Assembly (NCBI RefSeq): GCF_900169525.1
Contig: NZ_LT821239.1
Location: forward strand, 186,001-250,000
DNA: 64,000 bases
Reading direction: 5' to 3'
From: Corynebacterium pacaense
Lineage (GTDB): Bacteria > Actinomycetota > Actinomycetes > Mycobacteriales > Mycobacteriaceae
In this document: positions 53,815-61,569 of the stretch, piece by piece
Layout: each line of letters begins with the position of its first letter
Numbering within the stretch: position 1 is the first letter of the stretch
Translations under genes and position numbers: made by a program
The notes under the pieces: generated by a model
Database searches by the model: none
What the model saw: only the letters and a program-made list of their open reading frames with translations
Told to the model about the DNA's origin: nothing

Positions 53815-55430
53815 GAGGTCTTCTGTGCGTCGACAAGCAGATCCAGGCGGGAATCGGCGCCCAGGGCGATGCCCTCGATGTCGTCGGAGACCCCGAAGAC
53901 CGTGGTCAGCTCGTGGACCGGGATGAAGTATGACTTTGATACGATCTCGCGCTGGATCTCCTCGAGTGCCCTGGTGCGTTCGGACTGGTCACCGATCGCC
54001 ACCTGCGCGTTGAGTTTCGCTTCCAGGTCCGGATCGGGGATGGGCCAGTTCGAGGCCGATCCGACGTCGGTGAAATCGGCGCGCAGCACGTCCCCGTCGA
54101 CGCGGGACAGATTGCGCCAGGCGACCTCGTACTCGCCGGAGGCGAGGTTGGACTGGAACTCGGGCACGGTTCCGGAGATCTGCGTGCTTCCGATACCCAC
54201 CGCACGCAGCTGCTCCTGCAGGAGGGCGATGCTGTCGGGATTGGGACCGAAGTTGTTGATGTAGGTGATCCGGAACTCCAGCCTCTGCCCATCCCTGGTG
54301 CGGACACCATCGGGACCCTCAACCCAGCCCGCTTCGTCGAGCAGCCTGCGGGCGGCGTCGGGATCGTGCTTGGCGATGTCGGCGGACACGTCAGCGTAGT
54401 CCTTCGTGGTCGAGGACAGCGGGCTGGTGGCCACATTGAACTTGTCGTTGAGCGCTCCATCCCTGATCTCGGTGGCGTCGACGGCCAGGCCGACGGCCTG
54501 ACGGACCTTCTCATCCTGGATCTCGGGCTGCTTGTAGTTGAAGTAGATACCGAAAACGGTGCCGGGATTGGCACGGGAAACAATGGAATCGCTGGCCTCC
54601 ACCGAGTCGATGTCGTTGGGGGAGATTCCGCCGGCCACATCGATCTGCCCGCTGCTCAGGCCACCGGTGCGGTTTCCGGATTCGGGAACAATCTTGAACT
54701 CGATGGTGTCAAAGTGCGCATCACCGGTGTTCTCGAATGAGGGCGGCGCCCAGCTGTAGCCCTCCCTCCGTTTCAGGCTGACCTGGGAATCCTTGGTGTA
54801 TCCGGCCAGGGTGAAGGGCCCGGAACCGGCAACGTTGTCCCCTGACGCCCGCTCCGCATAGGGGATCTCGAGGGATTTCTCCGAGACGATGGCCAGTGGC
54901 ACACCCGCCGCCGAAGTCAGGAAGACCGCATTGGGCTGCGAGAACCGGATCACCACGGTGTGCTCATCCACGGCCTCCGCGCCGGCGTAGTCGCGGAGGT
55001 CGGCCACTGAGGATGAGGCGGCACCTGCGGCCTTGATGTCCTCGAAATTGGCCACCACCGTATCGGCGGTCAGTGCGGAACCGTCGGAGAAGGTGACATC
55101 ATCGCGCAGGGTGAAGGTGAATTCGGTGGCGTTGGGGTTGATCTCCCACCCGGTGGCGAGCCAGGGCTCGAGTTCACCGGTGTCGGCATTGAGGTGAACG
55201 AGGGAGTCATAGATCTGGCGGGTAACGTTCCAGGTGTCATTGCCGTTTCCCGTGGCGGAGGGGTTGAACACCAGGGGGTCATTGGCGAGGGCGAAGGTCA
55301 GGGTGCCCCCCTGCTCACCACCACCCTCGCCGCCGGCCTGATCACCGGTGGAGGAGGAGCAGGCGGCCAGGGTCAGGGCGGTGGCCAGGGCGGTGGTGGC
55401 GAGAATGAGCGAGCGAGAACGGTTCGTCAT
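53811..55430 (-). CDS. ABC transporter substrate-binding lipoprotein (SBP family 5, Opp/Dpp type)
   Basis: A 539-residue peptide/nickel-class binding protein. The signal ends in the lipobox LAAC (Cys about residue 24), followed by a Gly/Glu linker. Family-5 core segments are visible (TLTFALANDPLVFNP, WLATGWEINPNATEFTFTLRDDVTFSDGSALTADTVVANFE, GSGPFTLAGY, RQAVGLAVD). Ligand could be a sulfur-containing peptide or another organosulfur compound. AAGGA lies nine bases before ATG 55430. One exact copy of the dispersed 12-mer is in the last codons (53827-53838). Confidence 0.92.
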   Translation of the reverse strand: MTNRSRSLILATTALATALTLAACSSSTGDQAGGEGGGEQGGTLTFALANDPLVFNPSATGNGNDTWNVTRQIYDSLVHLNADTGELEPWLATGWEINPNATEFTFTLRDDVTFSDGSALTADTVVANFEDIKAAGAASSSVADLRDYAGAEAVDEHTVVIRFSQPNAVFLTSAAGVPLAIVSEKSLEIPYAERASGDNVAGSGPFTLAGYTKDSQVSLKRREGYSWAPPSFENTGDAHFDTIEFKIVPESGNRTGGLSSGQIDVAGGISPNDIDSVEASDSIVSRANPGTVFGIYFNYKQPEIQDEKVRQAVGLAVDATEIRDGALNDKFNVATSPLSSTTKDYADVSADIAKHDPDAARRLLDEAGWVEGPDGVRTRDGQRLEFRITYINNFGPNPDSIALLQEQLRAVGIGSTQISGTVPEFQSNLASGEYEVAWRNLSRVDGDVLRADFTDVGSASNWPIPDPDLEAKLNAQVAIGDQSERTRALEEIQREIVSKSYFIPVHELTTVFGVSDDIEGIALGADSRLDLLVDAQKTS

Positions 55431-55458
55431 GGTGATGTTTCCTTGAATGCGATGTGGA

Positions 55459-57126
55459 TCAGATGGCTGTGGACGGGGAAGGAAGCTTCGGGATCGCCTG
55501 AAGCAGCTGGCGCGTGTAGGGATTCTGCGGTGCCTCGAAGACCCTGACGGCATCGGCCTCCTCGACGAGATCACCCCGGCGGATGACGCCGACGGTGTGC
55601 GCGATATCTCGCACCACCGCGAGGTCGTGGGAGATGAACAGATAGGCGAGTCCGCGCTCACGCTGCAGTTCAACCAGGAGATCGAGGATCTGTGCCTGCA
55701 CCGTGACGTCGAGCGCGGAGACGGGCTCATCGAGGATGAGCACCTCCGGGTTCAGCGCGAGTGCACGGGCGATGGCGACACGCTGGCGCTGCCCTCCGCT
55801 GAGTCCCGCGGGCGTGCGTTCGGCGACGTAGGAGGGCAGCGCAACCTGGTCGAGGAGCTCGTGTGCTCGGCTGTGCCTGCTTGAACGGGTGCCTTCGTGA
55901 AAGGCGGAGAGCGGTTCGTGGATGTTTGCCGCGACGCTCATCCTGGGGTTGAGCGAGGCGTAGGGGTTCTGCTGGACAACCTGGATGCGGCGGCGCAGTT
56001 CCCGCAGCGCACCACCGCGTACGGTGGTGACATCCTCGCCGTCGATGAGCACCTGCCCGGAGCTGGGTTCCTCGAGGCGGAGGGCGATGCGGCCGAGGGT
56101 GGTCTTTCCCGATCCGCTTTCCCCGACCAGTCCGTAGGTGCTTCCGCGATCGATGCTCAGCGAGACATCGTTGAGTGCATTGACCACCTCACCACGGCGT
56201 CCGGCCGAGCGCGGCAGCGCGAAGCGCTTGGAGATCCCGCGCAGCTCCAGTGCGGGGGCACCGCTTGCCGACGCCCCGGAGGGCACGGGGGAGGGTCGCG
56301 ACCGCGGCCCGGCGTCCACGCGGCGGCTGGCGTGCAGGCTCGGGGCATCACTGATCAGCTGTCTGGTGTAGGGATGCTGCGGGGATTCGATGATCTCATC
56401 CGGCGCGCCCTCCTCCACGATCCGCCCGCGGTGGAGCACCAGGATGCGGTCCGAACGCTCGGCTGCGACACCGAGATCATGGGTGATAAACAGCGTGGAC
56501 AGGTTGTTGTCCCTGGTCAACTCATCGAGGTTGTTGAGAATGCGGTGCTGGACCGTGACATCGAGCGCACTGGTCGGCTCGTCGGCGATCAGTAGCGACG
56601 GCCCGGCCACGACACCGATCGCAATGAGCACGCGTTGCCTCATGCCGCCGGAAAGCTCATGCGGATACTGACGTGCGCGCAGCTCGGGGCGGTCGATTCC
56701 CGCGGCGGCAAGTGCCTCCACCGCCCGCTCCCGCGCCTCCTTCCTCCCGGCCACGCCGTGCAGGCGCAGCACCTCGGCCACCTGATCGCCGATCCGGTGC
56801 ACCGGGTTGAGCGAGACACTGGGATCCTGGGGCACGAACCCGATGTGCCTGCCACGGTAGCTGTTGAGCAATCGGGGTTTGGCTCCGAGCAGCTCAACCC
56901 CGTCGCCGCCGAAGCGGATGTTGCCACCGCCGATGGCGAGGTTCTCCGGTGCAAGTCCGACGATGGTCGAGGCAATGGTGGACTTTCCGGAACCGCTCTC
57001 ACCGACAAGTGCCAGGCGCTCGCCGCGGTCGACGGTGAAGCTGACGCCTCGGACGGCGTCGACAAGCCCGCCGTGGGTGCGGTAGCTCAGACGAAGATCG
57101 GACACGGACAGCAGGGGAGCGGTCAC
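55459..57126 (-). CDS. fused dual ATPase of Opp/Dpp-type ABC transporter
   Basis: A 555-residue protein with two ABC domains (DppD and DppF fused). Domain 1: Walker A GESGSGKST (residues 42-50), signature LSGGMRQRVLIAIGV, Walker B LLIADEPTSALDVT. Domain 2: Walker A GESGSGKTT (about residue 333), signature [15 protein letters not shown], Walker B ILDEPVSALDVT. Each is followed by a peptide-type oligopeptide C-terminal segment. GTG 57126 overlaps the permease stop (GTGA). One exact copy of the dispersed 12-mer lies near the start (57056-57067). Confidence 0.93.
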   Translation of the reverse strand: MTAPLLSVSDLRLSYRTHGGLVDAVRGVSFTVDRGERLALVGESGSGKSTIASTIVGLAPENLAIGGGNIRFGGDGVELLGAKPRLLNSYRGRHIGFVPQDPSVSLNPVHRIGDQVAEVLRLHGVAGRKEARERAVEALAAAGIDRPELRARQYPHELSGGMRQRVLIAIGVVAGPSLLIADEPTSALDVTVQHRILNNLDELTRDNNLSTLFITHDLGVAAERSDRILVLHRGRIVEEGAPDEIIESPQHPYTRQLISDAPSLHASRRVDAGPRSRPSPVPSGASASGAPALELRGISKRFALPRSAGRRGEVVNALNDVSLSIDRGSTYGLVGESGSGKTTLGRIALRLEEPSSGQVLIDGEDVTTVRGGALRELRRRIQVVQQNPYASLNPRMSVAANIHEPLSAFHEGTRSSRHSRAHELLDQVALPSYVAERTPAGLSGGQRQRVAIARALALNPEVLILDEPVSALDVTVQAQILDLLVELQRERGLAYLFISHDLAVVRDIAHTVGVIRRGDLVEEADAVRVFEAPQNPYTRQLLQAIPKLPSPSTAI

Positions 57127-58064
57127 GATGCACCTCCGGAGGTGTTGAGGGCGTTGGACAAACGGTTGACGGAGAGGACCGTCAGGGTGATCACGAGTCC
57201 GGGGATGGTGGAGATCCAGCCCTGGGCCGCGAGGTAGTCGCGCCCCTGGGAAACCAGGGCACCCCATTCCGGCGTGGGTGGGGCCGCTCCATAACCGAGG
57301 AAGCTCAATGAGGAGATCGCCAGCACCGCCGTGCCGAACTCCAGCACCACCAGCACGATCACGGGGCCGAGCGAGTTCGGCAGCACGTGGCGCCACAGCA
57401 CCCGCCATCGGGTCGCCCCGGAGGCGACCGCCGCATCGATGTAGAGGTTGGTGCGCACCTTGAGCACCTCCGAACGCATGACGCGGGCGATCGAGGCCAC
57501 CGCGCCGATACCGACGGCGATGGCGACATTGACCGTGCCGAACCCCAGGGCGACGATCACGGCCAGGGACAGCAGCAGACTCGGGATGGACAAGAGCACA
57601 TCGGCGAATCTCATGAGCACCGCATCGACCCATCCACCGATGAATCCCGCCGTGGCCCCGAGCGCGCCACCCACGGCGAAACCGAGTCCCACGGCGATGA
57701 GCACGGCCTTGACCGTCAGTCCGGTGCCGTGGACCACGCGGGTGAAGATGTCGCGCCCCAGCTGGTCGGTGCCGAACCAGTGCGCGCCCGAGGGCGGCTG
57801 CAGCTTGTCGGCCACGGTGCCGCTGATCGGGTCCCCGGAGGTGACCAGCCCCGGTGCGAGGGTCCACACCAGGATCACCGTGAGCCAGGCGAGGGCCAGG
57901 ATCACCGTCGGCGCCGCGAAGCGGGAACTGCGGAAACGCTGAAGACGGCTGGTGGTGGAGAAGGTGTCCTCATTGGAGCGGTCGTGGGCCGCGCCGTCCG
58001 GCTGCTCATTCAACGGGGGCTGAACGAGTATCTGCTCAGACGAAATATTCACTGGTGCTGTCAC
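57123..58064 (-). CDS. ABC transporter permease (DppC type)
   Basis: A 313-residue permease. A long N-terminal cytoplasmic head (about 48 residues) is followed by six helices. The DppC motif HWFGTDQLGRDIFTRVVHGTG and the EAA loop VASGATRWRVLWRHVLPNSLGPV are clear. GTG 58064 is preferred: GGAAGG lies nine bases before it; upstream ATGs lie on that ribosome site. It overlaps the end of the other permease gene by 29 bases. Confidence 0.9.
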   Translation of the reverse strand: MTAPVNISSEQILVQPPLNEQPDGAAHDRSNEDTFSTTSRLQRFRSSRFAAPTVILALAWLTVILVWTLAPGLVTSGDPISGTVADKLQPPSGAHWFGTDQLGRDIFTRVVHGTGLTVKAVLIAVGLGFAVGGALGATAGFIGGWVDAVLMRFADVLLSIPSLLLSLAVIVALGFGTVNVAIAVGIGAVASIARVMRSEVLKVRTNLYIDAAVASGATRWRVLWRHVLPNSLGPVIVLVVLEFGTAVLAISSLSFLGYGAAPPTPEWGALVSQGRDYLAAQGWISTIPGLVITLTVLSVNRLSNALNTSGGAS

Positions 58065-59139
58065 TGGTCTCATCCTTCCTGTCATCGCCTTGCTGATCAT
58101 GTGTGCTGTCCGCACCCGCACGGTCCGGGGATGTTCCGGTGCGTACCACCGAATCGAATGTCGAACCGGACACCTTGCGTGCCCCGATGCGCTCACGCTG
58201 CCGCGGATCGAACACCGGATAGAGCAGATCGACGATGAGGTTGGTTCCCGAGTACAGAACCGCGCCCACCAGCACAGCACCGAGAACCACCGGGATGTCC
58301 TGATTCGACACCGCGGTTGCGATGACCCTTCCCAGACCCGGCCGGGAGAACACTGTTTCAGTGACCACCGTTCCGCTGAGCAACTGACCGACGACGAGGC
58401 CGGTGATGGTCAGCGCGGGGAGCAGTGCGTTGCGGGCCGCGTGGTGGATGAGCACGGTGCTTCTCGGCGCGCCCTTGGCGAAGGCGGTATCGGCGTAGGC
58501 CTCATGGAAGGAGGTGCTCAGGCTCCTGGTGAACACCTGGGCGATCATGGCGCTGGTGGGCAGCGCCAGGGTCAGCGCCGGCAGAATCAGGCCGGACAGC
58601 CCCTCCGCGGAGAAGGCGGGAAACCATTGGAGGCGGAAGGAGAAAACCTGGATGAGGATCAGGCCGAGCCAGAACGCCGGAATGGACACAGCCAGCGATG
58701 GCAGCCCGAGAAGAAACTGGCGGATCAGGGGGGTGGTGGAATAGGTCGCGGCGATCGCGATCCCCACGCCGATAACGATGGCGAGGAGGAGACCGAGGGC
58801 CCCCAGAATCGCGGTGGGACCCAGCGCGCCGGCGAGGATCCCTCCGACCGCGCCGCCCATCTGCACGGAGAACCCGAGGTCGCCGCGGAGGAGACCGCCC
58901 AACGCGTTGAGGTACTGCTGGAAGATCGGCAGATCGAAGCCGTAGCGGGCCGCGAGTTCGGCGCGTTCCGCGGCGGAGACATCCACGGCGTCCGGGCCGA
59001 GCAGCAGCGACACGGGGTCGCTGGGCAGTGCGTAGAGGAGAAAGAAGGCTGCGGTGTAGGCCACCCAGGTAACCAGGACGGCCTGCCCGACACGGGCCGC
59101 GACGAAACGGGCGACGGAAACGCCCACCGAGCTATCCAT
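58036..59139 (-). CDS. ABC transporter permease (DppB type)
   Basis: A 367-residue permease with six helices. DppB features are YALPSDPVSLLLGPDA, RGDLGFSVQMGGAV and the EAA loop AYADTAFAKGAPRSTVLIHHAARNALLPALTITG, then the terminal segment VLVGAVLYSGTNLIVDLLYPVFDPR. A 50-residue charged C-terminal tail is unusual. It starts eight bases before the LLM-1 stop. Confidence 0.92.
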   Translation of the reverse strand: MDSSVGVSVARFVAARVGQAVLVTWVAYTAAFFLLYALPSDPVSLLLGPDAVDVSAAERAELAARYGFDLPIFQQYLNALGGLLRGDLGFSVQMGGAVGGILAGALGPTAILGALGLLLAIVIGVGIAIAATYSTTPLIRQFLLGLPSLAVSIPAFWLGLILIQVFSFRLQWFPAFSAEGLSGLILPALTLALPTSAMIAQVFTRSLSTSFHEAYADTAFAKGAPRSTVLIHHAARNALLPALTITGLVVGQLLSGTVVTETVFSRPGLGRVIATAVSNQDIPVVLGAVLVGAVLYSGTNLIVDLLYPVFDPRQRERIGARKVSGSTFDSVVRTGTSPDRAGADSTHDQQGDDRKDETSDSTSEYFV

Positions 59140-60163
59140 GGACGGCCTCCAGCACCTCGGAACTGTCCGCGGTCCAGCCGAGTTCCGGCAGGATCCGCTC
59201 GGCGATATCGCCTATGATCTGGGCGTAGTCCTCGGCGGCGAAGGCGTAGGGAAGCGCCACCCGCAGCTCCGTGTGCCCGTCTATCACCGGATCACTGCGC
59301 AGCGCTTCGATGATGTCCGCGGAGCTACCGATGAGGTCAGGCTGGATCACGGTGCGGCGCTGCCCCTGTGGTTCGGTGGTGCGCGCGAGCCGGCCACCGG
59401 CGAAGTCCCTGTAGTGCGCCTGCTGTTCCGGTGAGGCGGAATCCAGGGGGAGGATGACGCGTTCCACGGCCACCCGCGGGGCGATTGAACCGCGGTACTC
59501 CGCCAGGTAGAGATCGATCCGGTCCCTCTGCGATTCCTCGAATCCCTTTTCCCCGACGGCGTTGGTGAGATTGCCCAGCGAGATTCCGAGTCCCTGGCGT
59601 GCCGCCCACACCGCGGACCTGTCCGAACCCGCGCCCAGCCACACCTTCTCAATCAGTCCGGGGATGTGGGGGTGGATCGAGGGACGGTGCAGGGTGCCGT
59701 AGGGGGTCGGCTGCAGCTGCGTCGACAGCTCCCCGCCCCGCAGCGCCTCCAGAAAGCGCTCGATCAGTTCATAGGGATCGGTGTAGGGGGAGACATCGGT
59801 GCGGTTGAGGGAGCCGAGGAGTTCCGCGTGCGGAGCCGAAGTACTGATGCCCACGGTCAACCGGCCACCGGACAGTGCCGCCACGGTGGAGAAATCCTCG
59901 GCGAGCCGGAAGGGAACCTCGTAGCCGAGGGGGACAACGTTGGTCTCCAGTTCAATGCGTTCGGTGCGCTGGGTGGCCGCGGCCAGCAGCGTCAACGCCG
60001 AGGACGAGCCGTACTCGAGGTGCCGCTGCCGGATCCCCGCCGTTTGAAACCCGAGATCCTCGGCGAGCCGGAATAGCTCCAGGGTCTCATCCAGACCGCG
60101 GCGCGGATTCTCCGGCGAGAAGCTGCCTGGGGAGATGATTCCGGCTCGGGCAATGCGTGCCAT
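59132..60163 (-). CDS. luciferase-like flavin-dependent monooxygenase (LLM) 1
   Basis: A 343-residue LLM enzyme and first gene of the operon. Marks are ELFRLAEDLGFQTAGIRQRHLEYGSSSALTLLAAATQRTERIELETNVVPLGYEVPFRLAEDFSTVAALSGGRLTVGIS and VWLGAGSDRSAVWAARQGLGISLGN. The putative substrate is an organosulfur compound oxidised with FMNH2 and O2. AAAGAGG lies about seven bases before ATG 60163. A perfect McbR palindrome lies 44 bases upstream. Confidence 0.86.
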   Translation of the reverse strand: MARIARAGIISPGSFSPENPRRGLDETLELFRLAEDLGFQTAGIRQRHLEYGSSSALTLLAAATQRTERIELETNVVPLGYEVPFRLAEDFSTVAALSGGRLTVGISTSAPHAELLGSLNRTDVSPYTDPYELIERFLEALRGGELSTQLQPTPYGTLHRPSIHPHIPGLIEKVWLGAGSDRSAVWAARQGLGISLGNLTNAVGEKGFEESQRDRIDLYLAEYRGSIAPRVAVERVILPLDSASPEQQAHYRDFAGGRLARTTEPQGQRRTVIQPDLIGSSADIIEALRSDPVIDGHTELRVALPYAFAAEDYAQIIGDIAERILPELGWTADSSEVLEAVHG

Positions 60164-60206
60164 GGGGGTGCCTCTTTCCTGATCGCTGTAGCTGATATGC
60201 ACACGA

Positions 60207-60222
60207 TAGACCGATCAGTCTA
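60207..60222 (-). promoter_or_regulatory. perfect McbR-type operator, nine-gene sulfur operon
   Basis: TAGAC-CGATCA-GTCTA matches the McbR motif exactly at all ten defined positions, 44 bases upstream of the LLM-1 start. Repression when sulfur is ample is inferred. Confidence 0.75.
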
Positions 60223-60385
60223 TGAACCCCTATTGTTGAATTCAGTCTGAATGGAAACCGGATTGAGTCCATGGGGAATGATATTTTCCCAGGTAGTTCG
60301 GCATGAAACGGGGGAGGTTGGAACCCCTTCCACCGGTGAATACTGAAGCAATCCCTCTGCGTGAAATAAATCCCTTGCCATACTA

Positions 60386-60401
60386 CAGACAGATTGGTCT
60401 A
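60386..60401 (+). promoter_or_regulatory. McbR-like operator, DUF1684 gene
   Basis: CAGAC-AGATTG-GTCTA, nine of ten positions, the same single deviation as in the sulfate operon. It lies between TTGCCA (60375-60380) and the TAGTAT -10 candidate (60400-60405), a repressor position. Confidence 0.68.
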
Positions 60402-60469
60402 GTATGACAGGACACGAGATTCGCAGAAACCAGACCGATGCAGCACCGGCACGAACAGGAGACCACCCC

Positions 60470-61267
60470 ATGAGCACACCCCTGGCCAGGAAGACACACA
60501 CCACTGAGCCCCTCGACGAGAACGCCTGGCACTCCTGGCACCACCGGCGGGTGGAGCAGGCGTTCCGCGAGGACGCTCCGCCAGCACTGACCGGCACGCA
60601 CTGGGTCACCGCCACCGACCCAGGTTCTGCGGAGGGCTTCCCCGGCGCGCCGGGGCAGTGGTACAGGACCGGTGACAGCATCATCGGCATCACTCTGGCG
60701 CAGCCATACACCACAACCGGCACCATTCAGCTGCACCCGGGGGAGCGGGTCGATGATGGGCGGGTGATCCTCACCGCTATCGGACGGGACGGCGATCTGG
60801 CGCTCCGGACCCTCGACAGAAACGCCCCGGCGCGGACGGGATTCCGGACCATCGCCGTCTTTCCGCCGGCGCGCAGGTGGCGGATCTCCGCAACCTTCGA
60901 GGAGGAGATCGCCGTAGTCAGCACCACCTCGGCCGATGGGACGGTTCACCCCGCGGAGACCGCGGGGTGGGTGCACTTCCACGTTGATGGACGCGAGCAC
61001 CGACTGCTTGCCACGGACAACGGAGGCGACCTCAGAGTCGTCTTCTCGGATCTCTCAGTACGGTCCGGGGTGCACCGCTTCCGCCTCCTCGACATTGAAC
61101 GCCCCAGCTCCGCGGCTGCGGAAACCGTCGTGGACTTCAACCGGGCGTTCCTGCCACCGCTGGCCTTCAGTCCCCACTTCCTCTGCACCTCACCGACCGC
61201 GTCGAACCATCTGGAGATCAACATCACCGCCGGTGAGAAGTGGCCCGTGTTCGAATCAGGGAAGTAG
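60470..61267 (+). CDS. DUF1684 protein under sulfur-type control
   Basis: A 265-residue protein of the DUF1684 family, function unknown. Marks are WHHRRVEQAFREDAP near the start, FPPARRWRISATFE in the middle and AFLPPLAFSPHFLCTSPTASNHLEINITAGEKWP at the C-terminus, the last being the family signature. The frame reaches back to 60404, but that overlaps the predicted -10 box; ATG 60470 has AGGAG eight bases before it. It is divergent from the nine-gene sulfur operon and carries its own McbR-like operator. Confidence 0.85.
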   Translation: MSTPLARKTHTTEPLDENAWHSWHHRRVEQAFREDAPPALTGTHWVTATDPGSAEGFPGAPGQWYRTGDSIIGITLAQPYTTTGTIQLHPGERVDDGRVILTAIGRDGDLALRTLDRNAPARTGFRTIAVFPPARRWRISATFEEEIAVVSTTSADGTVHPAETAGWVHFHVDGREHRLLATDNGGDLRVVFSDLSVRSGVHRFRLLDIERPSSAAAETVVDFNRAFLPPLAFSPHFLCTSPTASNHLEINITAGEKWPVFESGK

Positions 61268-61569
61268 TTGCGGGCCGGGTTGCCGGGGATCCCGGCCTTC
61301 GCGGCACCCGCCGGTGCACCCACCCCCGCCCACCGTGCGGGAAGAATATGGGAAAGCACCGATTGTTCGTCTCTTATTCACATGAATTTAATAAGTTACT
61401 TCTAATGTGTCCCTCAGCACCCGGGCTCACCCGACAGACGACTCTTCTGCCGGGCGTTTCGGCATGCCCACTCCGGCCTCCCGAAACCCCACAGATTCCC
61501 ACCTCCGGTGGCGCCCGGGGCTGACCTCCATTCCAATTGGAACCGTTGACAATGAAAAAGGGACACACT
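61268..61569. promoter_or_regulatory. gene-free region before the lamin-tail protein
   Basis: About 300 bases. A hairpin GCCGGG-GAT-CCCGGC (61282-61296) follows the DUF1684 stop. A perfect 12-base palindrome TTCCAATTGGAA (61531-61542) lies just before the next gene and is an operator candidate. AAAGGGA (61557-61563) is its ribosome site. No gene seen. Confidence 0.45.
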
